A DNA stretch of 45,646 bases from Mycobacterium sp. D16R12 (GCF_002013465.1 NZ_MAFC01000014.1:1-45646); one strand, 5' to 3'; shown: positions 17,814-28,840, numbered from the stretch's first letter. A program made the numbers and translations. The notes: generated from the sequence alone by a model not told the origin.

Positions 17814-18010
17814 TTAGCCAAGCAAACCTAATTCGGAAGCATCTGCCGTGAGGTACCGGTCGACGGTCGGAGCCAGAATCGCGGCCATCTGCTCCCTGGT
17901 AAGCGCACCAGCGGATCGATCTTGAGTGCGTGTCGCAGGAGCGCGGTCCGCACCATCGACGTGGCCGCCAGTGCGCATCGCGTCCACACCTCGGGGCCCC
18001 ACCCGACTCC
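17814..18010 (-). pseudogene. Relic of a TetR-family regulator C-terminus
   Basis: Two minus-strand frames carry adjoining pieces that read like one TetR C-terminal domain. One frame gives EVWTRCALAATSMVRTALLRHALKIDP (about 17925-18005), quoted in two parts as EVWTRCALAATSMVR and TALLRHALKIDP. The other continues ALTREQMAAILAPTVDRYL and ends at a TAA at 17814. A frameshift around 17905-17925 separates them and the DNA-binding N-terminus is absent. The likely meaning is a decayed regulator. It lies next to the flavohaemoglobin and SRPBCC genes it may once have controlled. Confidence 0.5.
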
Positions 18011-18053
18011 TCACTGACTAGACTGGCGTCTTAGTAGGCAGAACCCCGGAAAG

Positions 18054-19226
18054 GTGAGGCAACGGAAGCTCGTGGGCCTTGAGGACGTCGAAGCGCTGCA
18101 CGACTTGGTCGGCGGGGTCGAGCTATCGGGGGACAAACTTGTCAGAAGCTTCTATAGCCGCTGGTTCGCCATCGACCCCACAGTCGGCGATCTCTTTCCC
18201 GCCGACATGTCATCGCAACGCGACCATTTCCGTCAGGCACTGCAGTTCGTTCTCTGGGAGATGGCGGCGTACCGCACTGAAGGCCTGGTCAACTTCCTGG
18301 CCCAGCTAGGTCGCGATCATCGGAAGTTCGGGGCCACCGACAGCCAGTACGGCACCATGCGTCAGGCCCTGCTCGACACCACACGCGAGGTGCTGCAACC
18401 GATTTGGGACCAGCGGATGGAAGCCACCGCCACCGAGGTCTACACGGTGATGATCGAGGTGATGCGCAGCGCCGCGGCCTCGGATAGCGGCCAGCCTTGG
18501 TGGGACGGGAAGGTCATCGAATACCACCGAACCTCAAGAGATCTCGCCTTGATCCGGCTGAAGCTCAACGCACCCATGGATTACCACTGCGGGCAGTATG
18601 TTCATGTGCAGGTGCCGCAGAGCCCACGGAACTGGCGCTATCTCAGCTTGGCTATTCCACCAGATCCCGAGGGCTACATCGAATTTCATGTCAAGGCGGT
18701 ACCCGGCGGACTTGTCAGCGGCGACATGGTCAACAAGACCAAGGTGGGCGACACCTGGCGCGTTTCGCCGCCACTCGGCGCGCTGTCGGTGAACCGTGAT
18801 GGTGGAGACGTACTGATGGTGGCGGGCAGCACCGGTATCGCACCGCTGCGGTGCCTCATCATGGAGCTGTCCCAGTGGGCCGAGAATCCACGGGTTCACC
18901 TGTTCTATGGCGCACGCTATCCGCAGGAACTCTATGACCTGTGGACGCTGTGGCACATCGCCTCGATGAATCCGTGGCTGTCGGTCACCCCCGTCACCGA
19001 GTACCCACGAAACCCGGACTGGGCCAACCAATACCACGATCCAACACCGCCCCGCGGCCTCCATGTCCGCCAGACGGGGCTGCTCTCCGAGGTGGTGACC
19101 ACCTACGGAGGTTGGGGTGATCGCCAGATTCTGCTCGGCGGCTCGGCATCAATGATCCAGGCCACCAAGGAGGCACTGGTCTCAAAAGGGGCGGACGCCT
19201 CCAGAATTCAGCACGACCCGGTCTAG
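18054..19226 (+). CDS. Two-domain flavohaemoglobin (globin plus FAD/NAD reductase)
   Basis: A 390-residue flavohaemoglobin. The globin domain covers about residues 5-140, with the candidate haem-ligating F8 His at H89 (LAQLGRDHRKFG). The ferredoxin-reductase domain follows, with an FAD motif RYLSLA (about 195-200) and a nucleotide-binding GSTGIAPLR. Classical members turn NO and O2 into nitrate. Mycobacterial type II members, such as the likely orthologue Rv0385, differ in the haem and FAD sites and have been linked to D-lactate oxidation. The start is the GTG at 18054; a GTG at 18072 is also possible. It is convergent with hspR and shares the last four bases. Confidence 0.9.
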   Translation: MRQRKLVGLEDVEALHDLVGGVELSGDKLVRSFYSRWFAIDPTVGDLFPADMSSQRDHFRQALQFVLWEMAAYRTEGLVNFLAQLGRDHRKFGATDSQYGTMRQALLDTTREVLQPIWDQRMEATATEVYTVMIEVMRSAAASDSGQPWWDGKVIEYHRTSRDLALIRLKLNAPMDYHCGQYVHVQVPQSPRNWRYLSLAIPPDPEGYIEFHVKAVPGGLVSGDMVNKTKVGDTWRVSPPLGALSVNRDGGDVLMVAGSTGIAPLRCLIMELSQWAENPRVHLFYGARYPQELYDLWTLWHIASMNPWLSVTPVTEYPRNPDWANQYHDPTPPRGLHVRQTGLLSEVVTTYGGWGDRQILLGGSASMIQATKEALVSKGADASRIQHDPV

Positions 19227-19615
19227 CGTTGCTGACGCGGCTGCCACACGACGACGGCAGTGCTCTTGGGGATGATCGCGACCTCGCGACCGGATGTCGC
19301 CACCCGCAATTGGGCTACCTCGGCCGCCAACTCGGCGACCTTGGCCTGCAGCGCCTCCACCTGGTTGGTCAGTTCGATAACCCGTTTGATACCAGCGAGA
19401 TTGACGCCCTCATCCTGTGACAGTCGCTGCACTTCCCGCAGCAGATCCACGTCACGTTGCGAGTAGCGCCGCCCTCCGCCACTCGTGCGTTCGGGGCTGA
19501 CCAACCCAAGCCGGTCGTAGGTGCGCAGGGTCTGCGCGTGCATTCCGGCGAGCTCGGCGGCCACGGAGATCAGGAAGGTACGAGCGCCCCGCTCGGGCTG
19601 GCGGCGGGACGTCAT
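19223..19615 (-). CDS. hspR: Heat-shock repressor HspR (MerR family)
   Basis: A 130-residue MerR-type repressor. A winged helix-turn-helix occupies about residues 14-80 ([23 protein letters not shown], with the wing [16 protein letters not shown]). A coiled-coil helix for dimerisation follows, and a hydrophobic tail ends [11 protein letters not shown]. HspR represses the dnaK operon and clpB by binding HAIR sites, with DnaK as co-repressor in actinobacteria. Sites are present at 15614, 23452 and 23506. It is the last gene of dnaK-grpE-dnaJ-hspR, overlapping dnaJ by 4 bp, which makes a feedback loop. Confidence 0.96.
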   Translation of the reverse strand: MTSRRQPERGARTFLISVAAELAGMHAQTLRTYDRLGLVSPERTSGGGRRYSQRDVDLLREVQRLSQDEGVNLAGIKRVIELTNQVEALQAKVAELAAEVAQLRVATSGREVAIIPKSTAVVVWQPRQQR

Positions 19616-20796
19616 CGCGCACCCGCCCAGCCGGCCCGCGGATCAAATCCGCTCGCCTTCTCGGCCACCTGGTAGCGCTGCAATGCCTCCAGGGCACTGT
19701 CTTCCAGCTTCGAGGGCACCGCGACCTTGACGGTGACCAGCAGATCGCCGTTACCGCCCGCACGCTTGGGAATACCGCGGCCACGCACCCGCAGGATGCG
19801 CCCGTCGGAGGTACCGGCAGGCACCTTCACCCCGACACGGCCCTCCAACGTTGGCACGGAAACCGTGGCACCCAAGGCCAATTCGGTGAAACTCACCGGA
19901 ACAGTAAGGGTCAGATCGTCCCCGTCGCGGCTGAAAACCTTGTCGGGTCGCACATGCACGGTGACGTACAGGTCGCCGGAAGGAGCGCCGCGCAGACCGG
20001 CCTCACCCTGTCCGGCCAGCCGAATACGTTGCCCATCATCGACTCCCGGCGGAATCCGCACGGTGATGGTGCGAGTCCGGGTGGTCACCCCGGTGCCCTG
20101 GCAGTCCGTGCAGGGGTTCTCGATGATCGAGCCCGTGCCGCGGCAATCGGTGCATGGTTCGGAGAACCCGAAGGCGCCCTGATTGCGATTGATGACACCG
20201 CTGCCGTTGCACGCGCCGCAGACCTTCGGGCTGGTGCCGGGGCGAGCACCGCTGCCGTGGCAGGTGGTGCATGGCGCCGGACTGGTGAGCCGCAGCGGAA
20301 CTGACACACCCTTGGACGCCTCGACGAAGTCGAGCTGGGTTTCGGTCTCCAGATCGTTTCCGCGGCGCGGACGGCTGGCGCGCGGCTGCGCGCGCTGCCC
20401 GAACAGGCCACCGAACAAGTCACCGATTCCGCCGCCACCGGAGGTATCGGCATTGCCGAAGAGGTCGTTCAGGTTGAACTCGGCGCTGTTACTGCCGCCG
20501 CCGAATCCACCGCCACCGCCAAATCCGTTGTCGCCAAATCGCCGTCCGTAACCGCCACCGGCGAAGAGCCGACGGGTCTCGTCGTACTCTTTGCGCTTGG
20601 CCGTATCGGACAGCACATCCTTGGCCTCGCTGACGGCCTTGTAGCGGTCTTCGGCGGCCTGGTTACCCGGGTTGCGGTCCGGGTGATTCTCGGCCAGCAG
20701 CTTGCGCGCGGCCTTCTTGATCTCGTCTTGGGTCGCGGTGGAGGAGACGCCGAGCTCCTTGTAGAAGTCCTTCTCGACCCATTCACGTTGCGTCAC
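19612..20796 (-). CDS. dnaJ: Co-chaperone DnaJ (DnaJ1)
   Basis: A 394-residue type I J-protein. The J domain (about 9-75) has the HPD triad in [11 protein letters not shown] Gly/Phe-rich linker follows ([21 protein letters not shown]). The zinc-binding domain has four CxxCxGxG repeats: [24 protein letters not shown] and CTDCQGTG. C-terminal substrate-binding domains complete it. It stimulates DnaK ATPase and delivers clients. The GTG start at 20796 has AGGAGGTGA nearby. It lies in the operon after grpE and overlaps hspR. Confidence 0.97.
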   Translation of the reverse strand: MTQREWVEKDFYKELGVSSTATQDEIKKAARKLLAENHPDRNPGNQAAEDRYKAVSEAKDVLSDTAKRKEYDETRRLFAGGGYGRRFGDNGFGGGGGFGGGSNSAEFNLNDLFGNADTSGGGGIGDLFGGLFGQRAQPRASRPRRGNDLETETQLDFVEASKGVSVPLRLTSPAPCTTCHGSGARPGTSPKVCGACNGSGVINRNQGAFGFSEPCTDCRGTGSIIENPCTDCQGTGVTTRTRTITVRIPPGVDDGQRIRLAGQGEAGLRGAPSGDLYVTVHVRPDKVFSRDGDDLTLTVPVSFTELALGATVSVPTLEGRVGVKVPAGTSDGRILRVRGRGIPKRAGGNGDLLVTVKVAVPSKLEDSALEALQRYQVAEKASGFDPRAGWAGAR

Positions 20797-20856
20797 CCGG
20801 CATCACCTCCTTCGCTTTCCGTCGAGTCCTACATCGGGTCCTACAGTGTGCAGTTC

Positions 20857-21551
20857 TTACTCTGATTCTGTCTTGGATTGCGTTTCGGCGTCGGTTGATT
20901 CAGACCCCGTTTCGGGTTGCTGTTGCGCATCACCATCGGTCACCACGACCATCGCGGTCCGAAGAACCCGATCACCCATCTGGTAGCCCTTGCGCAGTAC
21001 CGCGGCCAGCACGGGGTGGCCATCCTGGCCATCGTGCTGAACCGCCTCGTGCAGCGAGGGATCGAAGTCGTCCCCCTCGGCACCGAATGTCACCAACCCC
21101 AGCCCTTCAAAGGCTGCGGTCAGCTTGTCCGAAACACTGCGCAGCGGACCTGATTCCAGGTCGCCGTGCTCCCGCGCGCGATCGAGGTCATCGAGCACGC
21201 CCAGCAGCTGAGTGACCACGGATGCCTTGGCCGAATCGATGACGGCCTGCCTGTCCCGCTCCACCCGCTTGCGGTAGTTGGCGAAGTCGGCGTGCGCACG
21301 CTGCAGGTCGGCCGTCAGTTCGGCCACCTTGGCATCCGCATCCGATTCGCCCTCGGAGGCCGCGGCCCCGGGTGCCGAAGCACCCGGTTCCGCTGCGGCA
21401 GCCTGCTTTTCGGGGTTGGATGTCGCCGACCCCGCGGCTCCGGCCACCTTTGCCTCCTCGCGAACCGCGCCGGTGTTGGGATCGATCCGACGCTTATCGG
21501 TAACGGTCACCGGTTCGCGTTCTTCATCCCGATCTGGCCCACCTGACGGGG

Positions 21552-21555
<4 letters not shown>
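20857..21555 (-). CDS. grpE: Nucleotide exchange factor GrpE
   Basis: A 232-residue GrpE that releases ADP from DnaK. It has a long acidic, Ala-rich N-terminus, a helical dimerisation rod ([26 protein letters not shown], around residues 75-100) and the C-terminal beta domain with [12 protein letters not shown] and [14 protein letters not shown]. The GTG start overlaps the dnaK stop by 4 bp, so translation is coupled. The family core is complete; the N- and C-terminal tails are longer than in E. coli, as is usual in mycobacteria. Confidence 0.96.
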
Positions 21556-23420
<1,865 letters not shown>

Positions 23421-23451
23421 AGTTCATTCCTCCTGTTGGTTACCTCATTGC

Positions 23452-23472
23452 CTTCAGTGAGATCCACTCAAG
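23452..23472 (-). promoter_or_regulatory. HspR-type inverted repeat 1 before dnaK
   Basis: On the minus strand CTTGAGT, 7-nt spacer, ACTGAAG (13 of 14 positions match the HAIR consensus). It overlaps the candidate -10 region of the dnaK promoter, so bound HspR would block RNA polymerase. Confidence 0.85.
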
Positions 23473-23499
23473 TTTGCCTTGCCCGGACCTTTTCGTCAA
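23470..23499 (-). promoter_or_regulatory. Candidate SigA-type dnaK promoter
   Basis: Minus strand TTGACG at 23499-23494, 18-nt spacer, AAACTT at 23475-23470. The -35 is good and the -10 weak, as expected for a repressed promoter. It lies between and partly under the two HAIR sites. Confidence 0.4.
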
Positions 23500-23505
23500 G
23501 CCATA

Positions 23506-23526
23506 GTTGAGCCTACATGACTCAAG
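23506..23526 (-). promoter_or_regulatory. HspR-type inverted repeat 2 before dnaK
   Basis: Minus strand CTTGAGT, 7-nt spacer, GCTCAAC. Its half-sites are identical to those of the clpB site at 15614-15634. It lies just upstream of the candidate -35 box. Confidence 0.8.
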
Positions 23527-23742
23527 TTCGACATACAGGTCAACGGACCACCACCGACATTTGTTCCCTGTAGCCCACTTATATGCATCCAAGACGCATC
23601 GACGCAGGTGGCGATCAGAATTGTCGAACACCAAGGGTGGGCAGATCGTCTGTTCTCGCGCCAGCCCGGTCTCAGTTCGTTCCCAGAATTCCTCACTAGC
23701 TTGATTCGTGAGAGAACAAATCTTCTAGGGAGAGGCGGGGCC

Positions 23743-24216
23743 ATGGATTCCCGACGAACTATCGCGGCTTCTGTCACCTTGGCTGGCATCGCAGGAGGTG
23801 TGCTGGCACCGGCCGCGTGGGCTGATGACCCCGCACCATCCCAGCCCGCGTGCGCTGCGCTAGGTCAGATCGCCGAAAGCCTTAACGATGACATCGGAGC
23901 CGGCCTTCAACCCCGCGCCTTCAGGAGGTACGACATCACGCAGCTCACACATGGGGTGAGCTACATGAACCAGGTGAACGCCAACGCCCGTATCAGCGCT
24001 CTCGACGTTCCCTTGCGCAATCTGACCAGCACCATCAACGACCTGCAGACTCAATATCAACTGGTCACGGTGTCCAACGAGGACGGCACGTATCACCCCA
24101 TGTCGGCTTCACAAGAGCAGGATCTCGATCAGGCGTCCGCGCAACAAGACGCATTGACGAGTCTTGTCAGCCAGTTACAACAGAGCAACCGTTGCCCGGC
24201 TCTGCCGGCCAGCTGA
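23743..24216 (+). CDS. Secreted helical hypothetical protein
   Basis: A 157-residue protein with a Sec signal peptide (SRRTIAASVTLAGIAGG core) and probable cleavage after AWA near residue 28. The mature part is mostly helical and Gln-rich (DLQTQYQLV, EQDLDQASAQQDALTSLVSQLQQ), with one cysteine near each end (QPACAAL and NRCPALPAS) that may pair. I start at the ATG at 23743, preceded by GGGAGAGG; a longer frame from 23608 adds sequence that hides the signal peptide. No family recognised. It is divergent from dnaK across a 322-bp gap that otherwise holds only the dnaK control region. Confidence 0.75.
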   Translation: MDSRRTIAASVTLAGIAGGVLAPAAWADDPAPSQPACAALGQIAESLNDDIGAGLQPRAFRRYDITQLTHGVSYMNQVNANARISALDVPLRNLTSTINDLQTQYQLVTVSNEDGTYHPMSASQEQDLDQASAQQDALTSLVSQLQQSNRCPALPAS

Positions 24217-24220
24217 TAGC

Positions 24221-25072
24221 TCAGCGCCGTCTGCGCACTGCATACGAACTCGCCGCCGCGACAACCACAATCAGCGCGATGCCGCCCACCAGCGGCCATA
24301 CCCCAGTGTCGTCGACCACACTCACCAGCCAGGTCTGCACCTCGCTCGCCGCATTGATCACCGGATCGTCGGCACTTCCGTCACCGAAGTTCAGCCGGAT
24401 CTCGTAGTAGCCGTAGTAAGTGACGTACAGCCCGGTCAACAGCACGATCACCCCGGCGATGCGTCCCACATAGGGCAGGACCTTGCGCATCGTGGTCTGT
24501 ACCGAATTTCCCAGCAGCGCAACGGCTAATGCCGCGACACCAACGGTCACGGCCATACCCGCACCATAGGCGATGAAGGCCAGCACTCCCGAGACGATGG
24601 ATCCCTGTTTGAAGGTGGTGCTGATGACCGCCAGGAACGGCCCCACCGTGCAGGACAGTGACGCGACTGCGTAGGTGAGCCCATAGCCGTACATCGAAAG
24701 AAGTGAGGCGGTCGGCGCCCCACCGGAAACCCTGGGCAGCATGACGGTGAGCTCACGCCCGGATAGCAACCAGATCGACAGCGCCACAAGCGCAATACCG
24801 ATCATCACAGTCGCAAAGGGCATGTACCGACCGGCCGACGCGACCACCGGCGAGATGACAAGCCCAAAAACCCCGAACACCGTCAGGAACCCGGCGGCCA
24901 TCGCCACGGTGGCGGTTGCCGCCCGGGCGACCGCCGTCAGCCTCGACGTCGTGCCATCGCCACCGGCGATCACCAACCCGAGATAACCCGGGAGAAATGC
25001 GAAGCCGCACGGATTGAGCGCGGCCACCAGCCCGGCCCCCAATGCGAAAGTGAGTGCAGCAGTATCAATCAC
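24221..25072 (-). CDS. CcdA/DsbD-type thiol transporter
   Basis: A 283-residue membrane protein with about six to seven helices, carrying the CcdA pair of intramembrane cysteines: C22 in LNPCGFAFLPGYLGL and C141 in SLSCTVGPF. Such proteins carry reducing equivalents from cytoplasmic thioredoxin to an extracytoplasmic thioredoxin-like partner. The partner is the TlpA-like lipoprotein encoded 16 bp upstream. The pair looks like M. tuberculosis Rv2877c and Mpt53 (Rv2878c), but here it lies beside dnaK. An extra C-terminal periplasmic stretch and one more helix follow the core. Its stop is 4 bp from the convergent secreted-protein gene. Confidence 0.88.
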   Translation of the reverse strand: MIDTAALTFALGAGLVAALNPCGFAFLPGYLGLVIAGGDGTTSRLTAVARAATATVAMAAGFLTVFGVFGLVISPVVASAGRYMPFATVMIGIALVALSIWLLSGRELTVMLPRVSGGAPTASLLSMYGYGLTYAVASLSCTVGPFLAVISTTFKQGSIVSGVLAFIAYGAGMAVTVGVAALAVALLGNSVQTTMRKVLPYVGRIAGVIVLLTGLYVTYYGYYEIRLNFGDGSADDPVINAASEVQTWLVSVVDDTGVWPLVGGIALIVVVAAASSYAVRRRR

Positions 25073-25088
25073 GTCAGTGCCCGCAGCG

Positions 25089-25607
25089 TCAGCGCAGCTG
25101 CCCGATCCTCTTGTCGAGCTCTGGTCCCGACAGCGGGCTCTTGATCACCTCGGCGTTGCCCTCAGATCCCAGGAACGCGAAGGCGGGCTGATGGGTGACG
25201 TCGTACAGTGCCCACACTTTGGCATCGGTGTCTGCCAGCTGAACAAAGGTGAGTCCGTACTTGGTCACGAAATCGCGCATCGCGGACACCTGGTCTTGCG
25301 CAGCCACACCGACAAAGGTGACATCCGGATGCGCGATCGCCGCCTTCTGCAGATCGGGGGCTTCCTTCTGGCACGTCGGGCACCATGGCGCCCAGAACCA
25401 CAGCACCGCCTTCTTTCCGGTCAGGCTGCTGCCGGCGAAGTCGGCCCCGTCGATGGTCTTGGCATTGAAGTTCAGCAATCGTGAGGATTGGGCCTGCGAG
25501 CTACCGGAGGACGACTCGTTTTTCTCGGCTCCGGAACAACCGGTCAGCCCCACGCCTAGCGCCAGACCCAACACCGCCATGGCCGAAACCGCAACGCGTG
25601 ATATCAC
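25089..25607 (-). CDS. TlpA/DsbE-like thioredoxin lipoprotein
   Basis: A 172-residue thioredoxin-fold protein. The signal peptide ends in lipobox LTGC (C24), so it is anchored to the outer face of the membrane. The active site is WCPTC (C76 and C79) in VLWFWAPWCPTCQKEAP, and the cis-proline loop is THQPAFAF. It resembles Mpt53, an extracytoplasmic disulfide oxidoreductase, but that protein is secreted rather than lipidated as I recall. It should receive electrons from, or pass them to, the CcdA-type protein encoded next. Confidence 0.9.
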   Translation of the reverse strand: MISRVAVSAMAVLGLALGVGLTGCSGAEKNESSSGSSQAQSSRLLNFNAKTIDGADFAGSSLTGKKAVLWFWAPWCPTCQKEAPDLQKAAIAHPDVTFVGVAAQDQVSAMRDFVTKYGLTFVQLADTDAKVWALYDVTHQPAFAFLGSEGNAEVIKSPLSGPELDKRIGQLR

Positions 25608-25720
25608 TTTCCCTCTTTTCGCCGCATACTCGTCAACCCGCGCAGATCCTGTCCACCCACCGTAACGATCCGTGCAAGTCGCCGGTGCCCGGGGATGGGA
25701 CCTTACGTACGCTGGCGGTC

Positions 25721-26656
25721 ATGGACTTCCGGGTATTCGTTGAACCGCAGCAGGGCGCCACCTACTCCGATCAGCTGCGTGTGGCACAGGCCGCCGAGCA
25801 ACTGGGGTTCACCGCGTTCTTCCGGTCCGATCACTACCTGGCGATGGGCGGTGCCGACGGGCTGCCCGGACCCACCGACGCATGGGTGACACTTGGCGCC
25901 ATCGCCCGGGAGACCACCACCGTCAGGCTGGGCACCCTGGTGACGTCGGCCACCTTCCGGCATCCCGGACCACTGGCCATCACCGTCGCGCAGGTCGACG
26001 AGATGAGCAGCGGCAGAGTTGATTTAGGCCTTGGCGCGGGGTGGTTCAGCGAGGAGCACGAGGCGTACGCGATTCCCTTCCCGCCGTTGGGCGAACGGTT
26101 CGACCGCCTGGAAGAACAGCTCAACATCCTCACCGGACTGTGGACCACACCCACCGGCGACACCTACTCCTATGCGGGTAAGCACTACACGGTGACCGAC
26201 TCCCCCGCGCTGCCCAAGCCGGTGCAGGAGCCGCATCCGCCCATCGTGATCGGCGGTCTCGGCCTCAAACGCACTCCCGCTCTCGCCGCTCGATTCGCAG
26301 CCGAGTTCAACCTGCCATTTCAGCCCGTCGACGTCATCACCGATCGGTACGCGCGAGTGGCACAGGCGGTGGAAGCCGCTGGACGACCAGCAGATTCGAT
26401 GATCTACTCGGCGGCCTTCGCGGTCTGCATCGGCGACACCGATGCCGATGTCGCGCGCCGCGCGGCCAACGCGCGCCGCGAGGTGGACGAGATCACCGAG
26501 AACAGCCCGCTCGCAGGTACGCCCGATGCCGTGGTGGACAAGCTGGGCGCCTATGTGGAGGCCGGTGTGCAGCGGGTCTATGTCCAGCTGCTGGATATGC
26601 AGGATCTCGATCACCTGGAGTTCTTCGCCTCGACGGTGATCCCGCAATTCGGCTGA
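25721..26656 (+). CDS. LLM-class F420-dependent oxidoreductase
   Basis: A 311-residue luciferase-like TIM-barrel protein. Family features are FFRSDHYLAMGG near residue 30, TVRLGTLVTSATFRHPG, and the VDEMSSGRVDLGLGAGWFSEEHEAYAIPFPP block, here named by its ends VDEMSSGR and IPFPP. Mycobacterial members use F420 to oxidise or reduce small substrates; the substrate is not evident. The start is the ATG at 25721, giving MDFRVFVEPQQG; the open frame extends upstream but without a plausible domain. Divergent from the TlpA-like gene. Confidence 0.88.
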   Translation: MDFRVFVEPQQGATYSDQLRVAQAAEQLGFTAFFRSDHYLAMGGADGLPGPTDAWVTLGAIARETTTVRLGTLVTSATFRHPGPLAITVAQVDEMSSGRVDLGLGAGWFSEEHEAYAIPFPPLGERFDRLEEQLNILTGLWTTPTGDTYSYAGKHYTVTDSPALPKPVQEPHPPIVIGGLGLKRTPALAARFAAEFNLPFQPVDVITDRYARVAQAVEAAGRPADSMIYSAAFAVCIGDTDADVARRAANARREVDEITENSPLAGTPDAVVDKLGAYVEAGVQRVYVQLLDMQDLDHLEFFASTVIPQFG

Positions 26657-26681
26657 CTTTCTGGGTTAGGCTCCGCACCTG

Positions 26682-27146
26682 ATGAGTGAGCACCCGACAC
26701 CGAATGCTCCCGACGACGACGAGAGCTACTTCTCGGGGTTGATCGAGGAGACCGAGAAGCCGACTCCCTGGTACCGAACCGGACCGGCCATCGTGGGCAC
26801 CATCGCCGCGATCATCGCTATCGTCGCGGTCCTCATGACGATCGTGTTGTCCACCGATAAGCGTGTGGTCAACGACAACACGCCGTTGACCTCGCCGACA
26901 CCGAGCACCACCACCACCGAACCATCACCTGAATCGTCGACCACCACTGCGACCACGACCACCGAATCGACGCAGGAACCGGTGACGCCCGCGCCGACCT
27001 CCGAGCCCACGTACTACGAGACCCCCACCTCTACGACGTACCAGTGGCAGGCCCCGGCAATTCCGTCGCCGCCAGCCATTCCGCCGATCCCGCCGATACC
27101 TCCAATCCCCCAGATTCCGGCCATCCCGCAAATCCCCGGGCTTTAA
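26682..27146 (+). CDS. Single-pass membrane protein with Thr/Pro-rich outer tail
   Basis: A 154-residue protein. The first 35 residues are acidic and end in the motif TPWYRTGP. One membrane helix follows (about 38-60), then a Ser/Thr/Pro/Glu-rich stretch and a C-terminus of repeated PPIPPIP and PQIPAIP. This tail resembles cell-wall-spanning or O-mannosylated segments. The architecture (acidic cytoplasmic tip, PWY, helix, Thr/Pro tail) recurs in the next gene and in the Hsp70-like protein at 38742. No known domain. The start ATG at 26682 follows the oxidoreductase stop by 25 bp. Confidence 0.75.
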   Translation: MSEHPTPNAPDDDESYFSGLIEETEKPTPWYRTGPAIVGTIAAIIAIVAVLMTIVLSTDKRVVNDNTPLTSPTPSTTTTEPSPESSTTTATTTTESTQEPVTPAPTSEPTYYETPTSTTYQWQAPAIPSPPAIPPIPPIPPIPQIPAIPQIPGL

Positions 27147-27170
27147 GGAAGTTGGGTTACGCTCCGCATC

Positions 27171-27692
27171 ATGTCTTATCCGGAGCCGCCCGAAGACCCG
27201 ACGATCTACAACGAGCAGTACCGTGACCAGGGGCCTGACCAGCCTAATCCTTGGTACAAGCAGCCGGCAGTGCTCATCGCGCTGGCGGGCGCGGGCGTGG
27301 CAGTCATCGCCGTGATTGCCGCACTGGTGATCACCAGCAGCGACAAGCCGGCCCCCGCCGGGAGCACCTCATCGGTCTCGTCGACCACAAGCTCCACACC
27401 CGCAGGTTCCGGTGGCGGCCACGAGGGCCACGGCGGTCACGGCGGAAACACTGGCGGCGGCGATTCGACCGTGACCCAGACTCAGACGGTTTCGGAGTCG
27501 CCCAGCAGCCAGGACACGACGACTACCGAGCCAACGACCACCACAACGACTACTGCTACGACCACGACGGACGCGACAACCACCACGACTCAACCGACCA
27601 CGACAACTCAGCCGACAACCACCACTGGCCGGTCAGTGGTCATCCCGATACCGGGTGGCGGCAACGTGCAAGTACCCGTTGGGGGTCAGTGA
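27171..27692 (+). CDS. Single-pass membrane protein with Thr-rich tail, paralogue of its neighbour
   Basis: A 173-residue protein with the same plan as the gene before it: an acidic N-terminus (SYPEPPEDPTIYNEQY), the motif NPWYKQP, a membrane helix at about 33-54, and an outer tail. The tail first has a Gly/His segment (GGGHEGHGGHGGNTGGG) that could bind metal, then long runs of Thr in TTTTQP-like units, and ends VVIPIPGGGNVQVPVGGQ. It is probably co-transcribed with its paralogue (24-bp gap). Its last 7 bp overlap a convergent gene. Function unknown. Confidence 0.75.
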   Translation: MSYPEPPEDPTIYNEQYRDQGPDQPNPWYKQPAVLIALAGAGVAVIAVIAALVITSSDKPAPAGSTSSVSSTTSSTPAGSGGGHEGHGGHGGNTGGGDSTVTQTQTVSESPSSQDTTTTEPTTTTTTTATTTTDATTTTTQPTTTTQPTTTTGRSVVIPIPGGGNVQVPVGGQ

Positions 27693-28090
27693 GCAACCCG
27701 GATTCCAGGCGGACCAGAAATCCCGCCGGGCGGCCCGGACAGACCATGGCGTGTCTGTCCGGGACTGCTCGGAGAGTTCTCTTTCCACAGATGACCCGCC
27801 GCGCATAGCGCAATCACGAACGACAGCACACCGATCGGAATAGCCCAGATGCGCCGCGTATCAAGCTTGGCCGCGCATTGGTCGTGGTAATTCGTCGACT
27901 GGTTCGTGGCGGCGCTGATCTTGTCCAGTTCCGCGGTGCGGGTGAGTCGGGGCCCGACAGGCATACCGCATGTCACCGACTGCGATCCGCCGCCCGTATC
28001 GACCTGAATCGACACCGGTGTCAACAACACAGCCATCGCAATGATCGTCGCGATACCGCATACGCCTGAAAGGACTCCGCGTCCGTGCAT
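27686..28090 (-). CDS. Small two-helix membrane protein
   Basis: A 134-residue protein with hydrophobic segments at about residues 8-28 and 84-102. Between them is an outer loop with two cysteines (VTCGMP and DQCAAKL) that may pair. The C-terminus is Pro/Gly-rich (SGPPGGISGPPG). It resembles small actinobacterial membrane proteins of unknown function. It overlaps the convergent Thr-rich gene by 7 bp and lies 77 bp downstream of a secreted-protein gene on the same strand. Confidence 0.65.
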   Translation of the reverse strand: MHGRGVLSGVCGIATIIAMAVLLTPVSIQVDTGGGSQSVTCGMPVGPRLTRTAELDKISAATNQSTNYHDQCAAKLDTRRIWAIPIGVLSFVIALCAAGHLWKENSPSSPGQTRHGLSGPPGGISGPPGIRVAH

Positions 28091-28167
28091 ACCCCGGACG
28101 CTACGCCGTCAAGGGCACGCGTTGATGGTGATTCGGTATCCGAAGCGACAAAAACTGGACGCAAATT

Positions 28168-28821
28168 TCAGCAGGCGGTGCTCTTGGCGGTCCGGCAGAT
28201 CGGTGCTGCCACATTTCGCAGAACCTGCTGTTCGTCGGCGTCTACCCAGGGCGAACCGACCGCACCGGTGATGGCGTTTGTCACGGTCAGTTCGGCCACC
28301 GTCCCGGTGCCCGGCGGCTCCACGACGTACAGCCGGTACTGAGGTTGCTTGCCGCCCTGCGCCGGCAGGGTCACGGTGGCCGCATGCCCGTTGGGCAGGT
28401 CCGCCACCGTGACCTGAGCGCCAACAGCGTTGAAGCAATGATCCAGCCTGGCGCGCAGGGATCGATAGACGGTCGAGGCATATTGGTCGGTCACCGAGGT
28501 GTCGCCCGGCCAGTGCGCGATCACCTGCACCGCCGTCCACCCGGACTCGTCGGAGCTCACCGACGACGACGCAGATTCGGGCGATTGCGGCAGACTCTCC
28601 CCCAGCGAGAAGCAGAGATTCGCCGACCAGAAGGCAGGGCGATCAACCGAGGTTGCATTGCGCGCCAAGGGAGCCCAGTGTGAGGCGTGGTCCATCGGAA
28701 TGTCCCGCGGGTTGGTCCACACGGTGTCGGGCAAGGGCTTCGGATCCGCCGCCGCCGGGACCGCAGTGCCCACGCAGCCAAGCGCGGCCATCGCCGAAAC
28801 TGCCCGCAGCCACCCGCGCAT
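28168..28821 (-). CDS. Secreted protein, second copy of a pair behind iniC
   Basis: A 217-residue secreted protein. The signal peptide is RGWLRAVSAMAALGCVGTAVPAAADP with cleavage near AAA-DP (about residue 25). The mature domain starts DTVWTNPRDIPMDHASHW and contains NLCF, DHCFNA and a C-terminal ICRTAKSTAC, giving several potential disulfides. It is a clear paralogue of the protein encoded just upstream (VW-x-x-P-x-x-I-P-M...HW, the C-terminal QxLRxxAxPxC block). The ATG at 28821 is chosen; a GTG at 28827 is equally possible. It is probably the last gene of the iniBAC message. Function unknown. Confidence 0.75.
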   Translation of the reverse strand: MRGWLRAVSAMAALGCVGTAVPAAADPKPLPDTVWTNPRDIPMDHASHWAPLARNATSVDRPAFWSANLCFSLGESLPQSPESASSSVSSDESGWTAVQVIAHWPGDTSVTDQYASTVYRSLRARLDHCFNAVGAQVTVADLPNGHAATVTLPAQGGKQPQYRLYVVEPPGTGTVAELTVTNAITGAVGSPWVDADEQQVLRNVAAPICRTAKSTAC

Positions 28822-28840
28822 CGTCACACGAAATCCCGCC

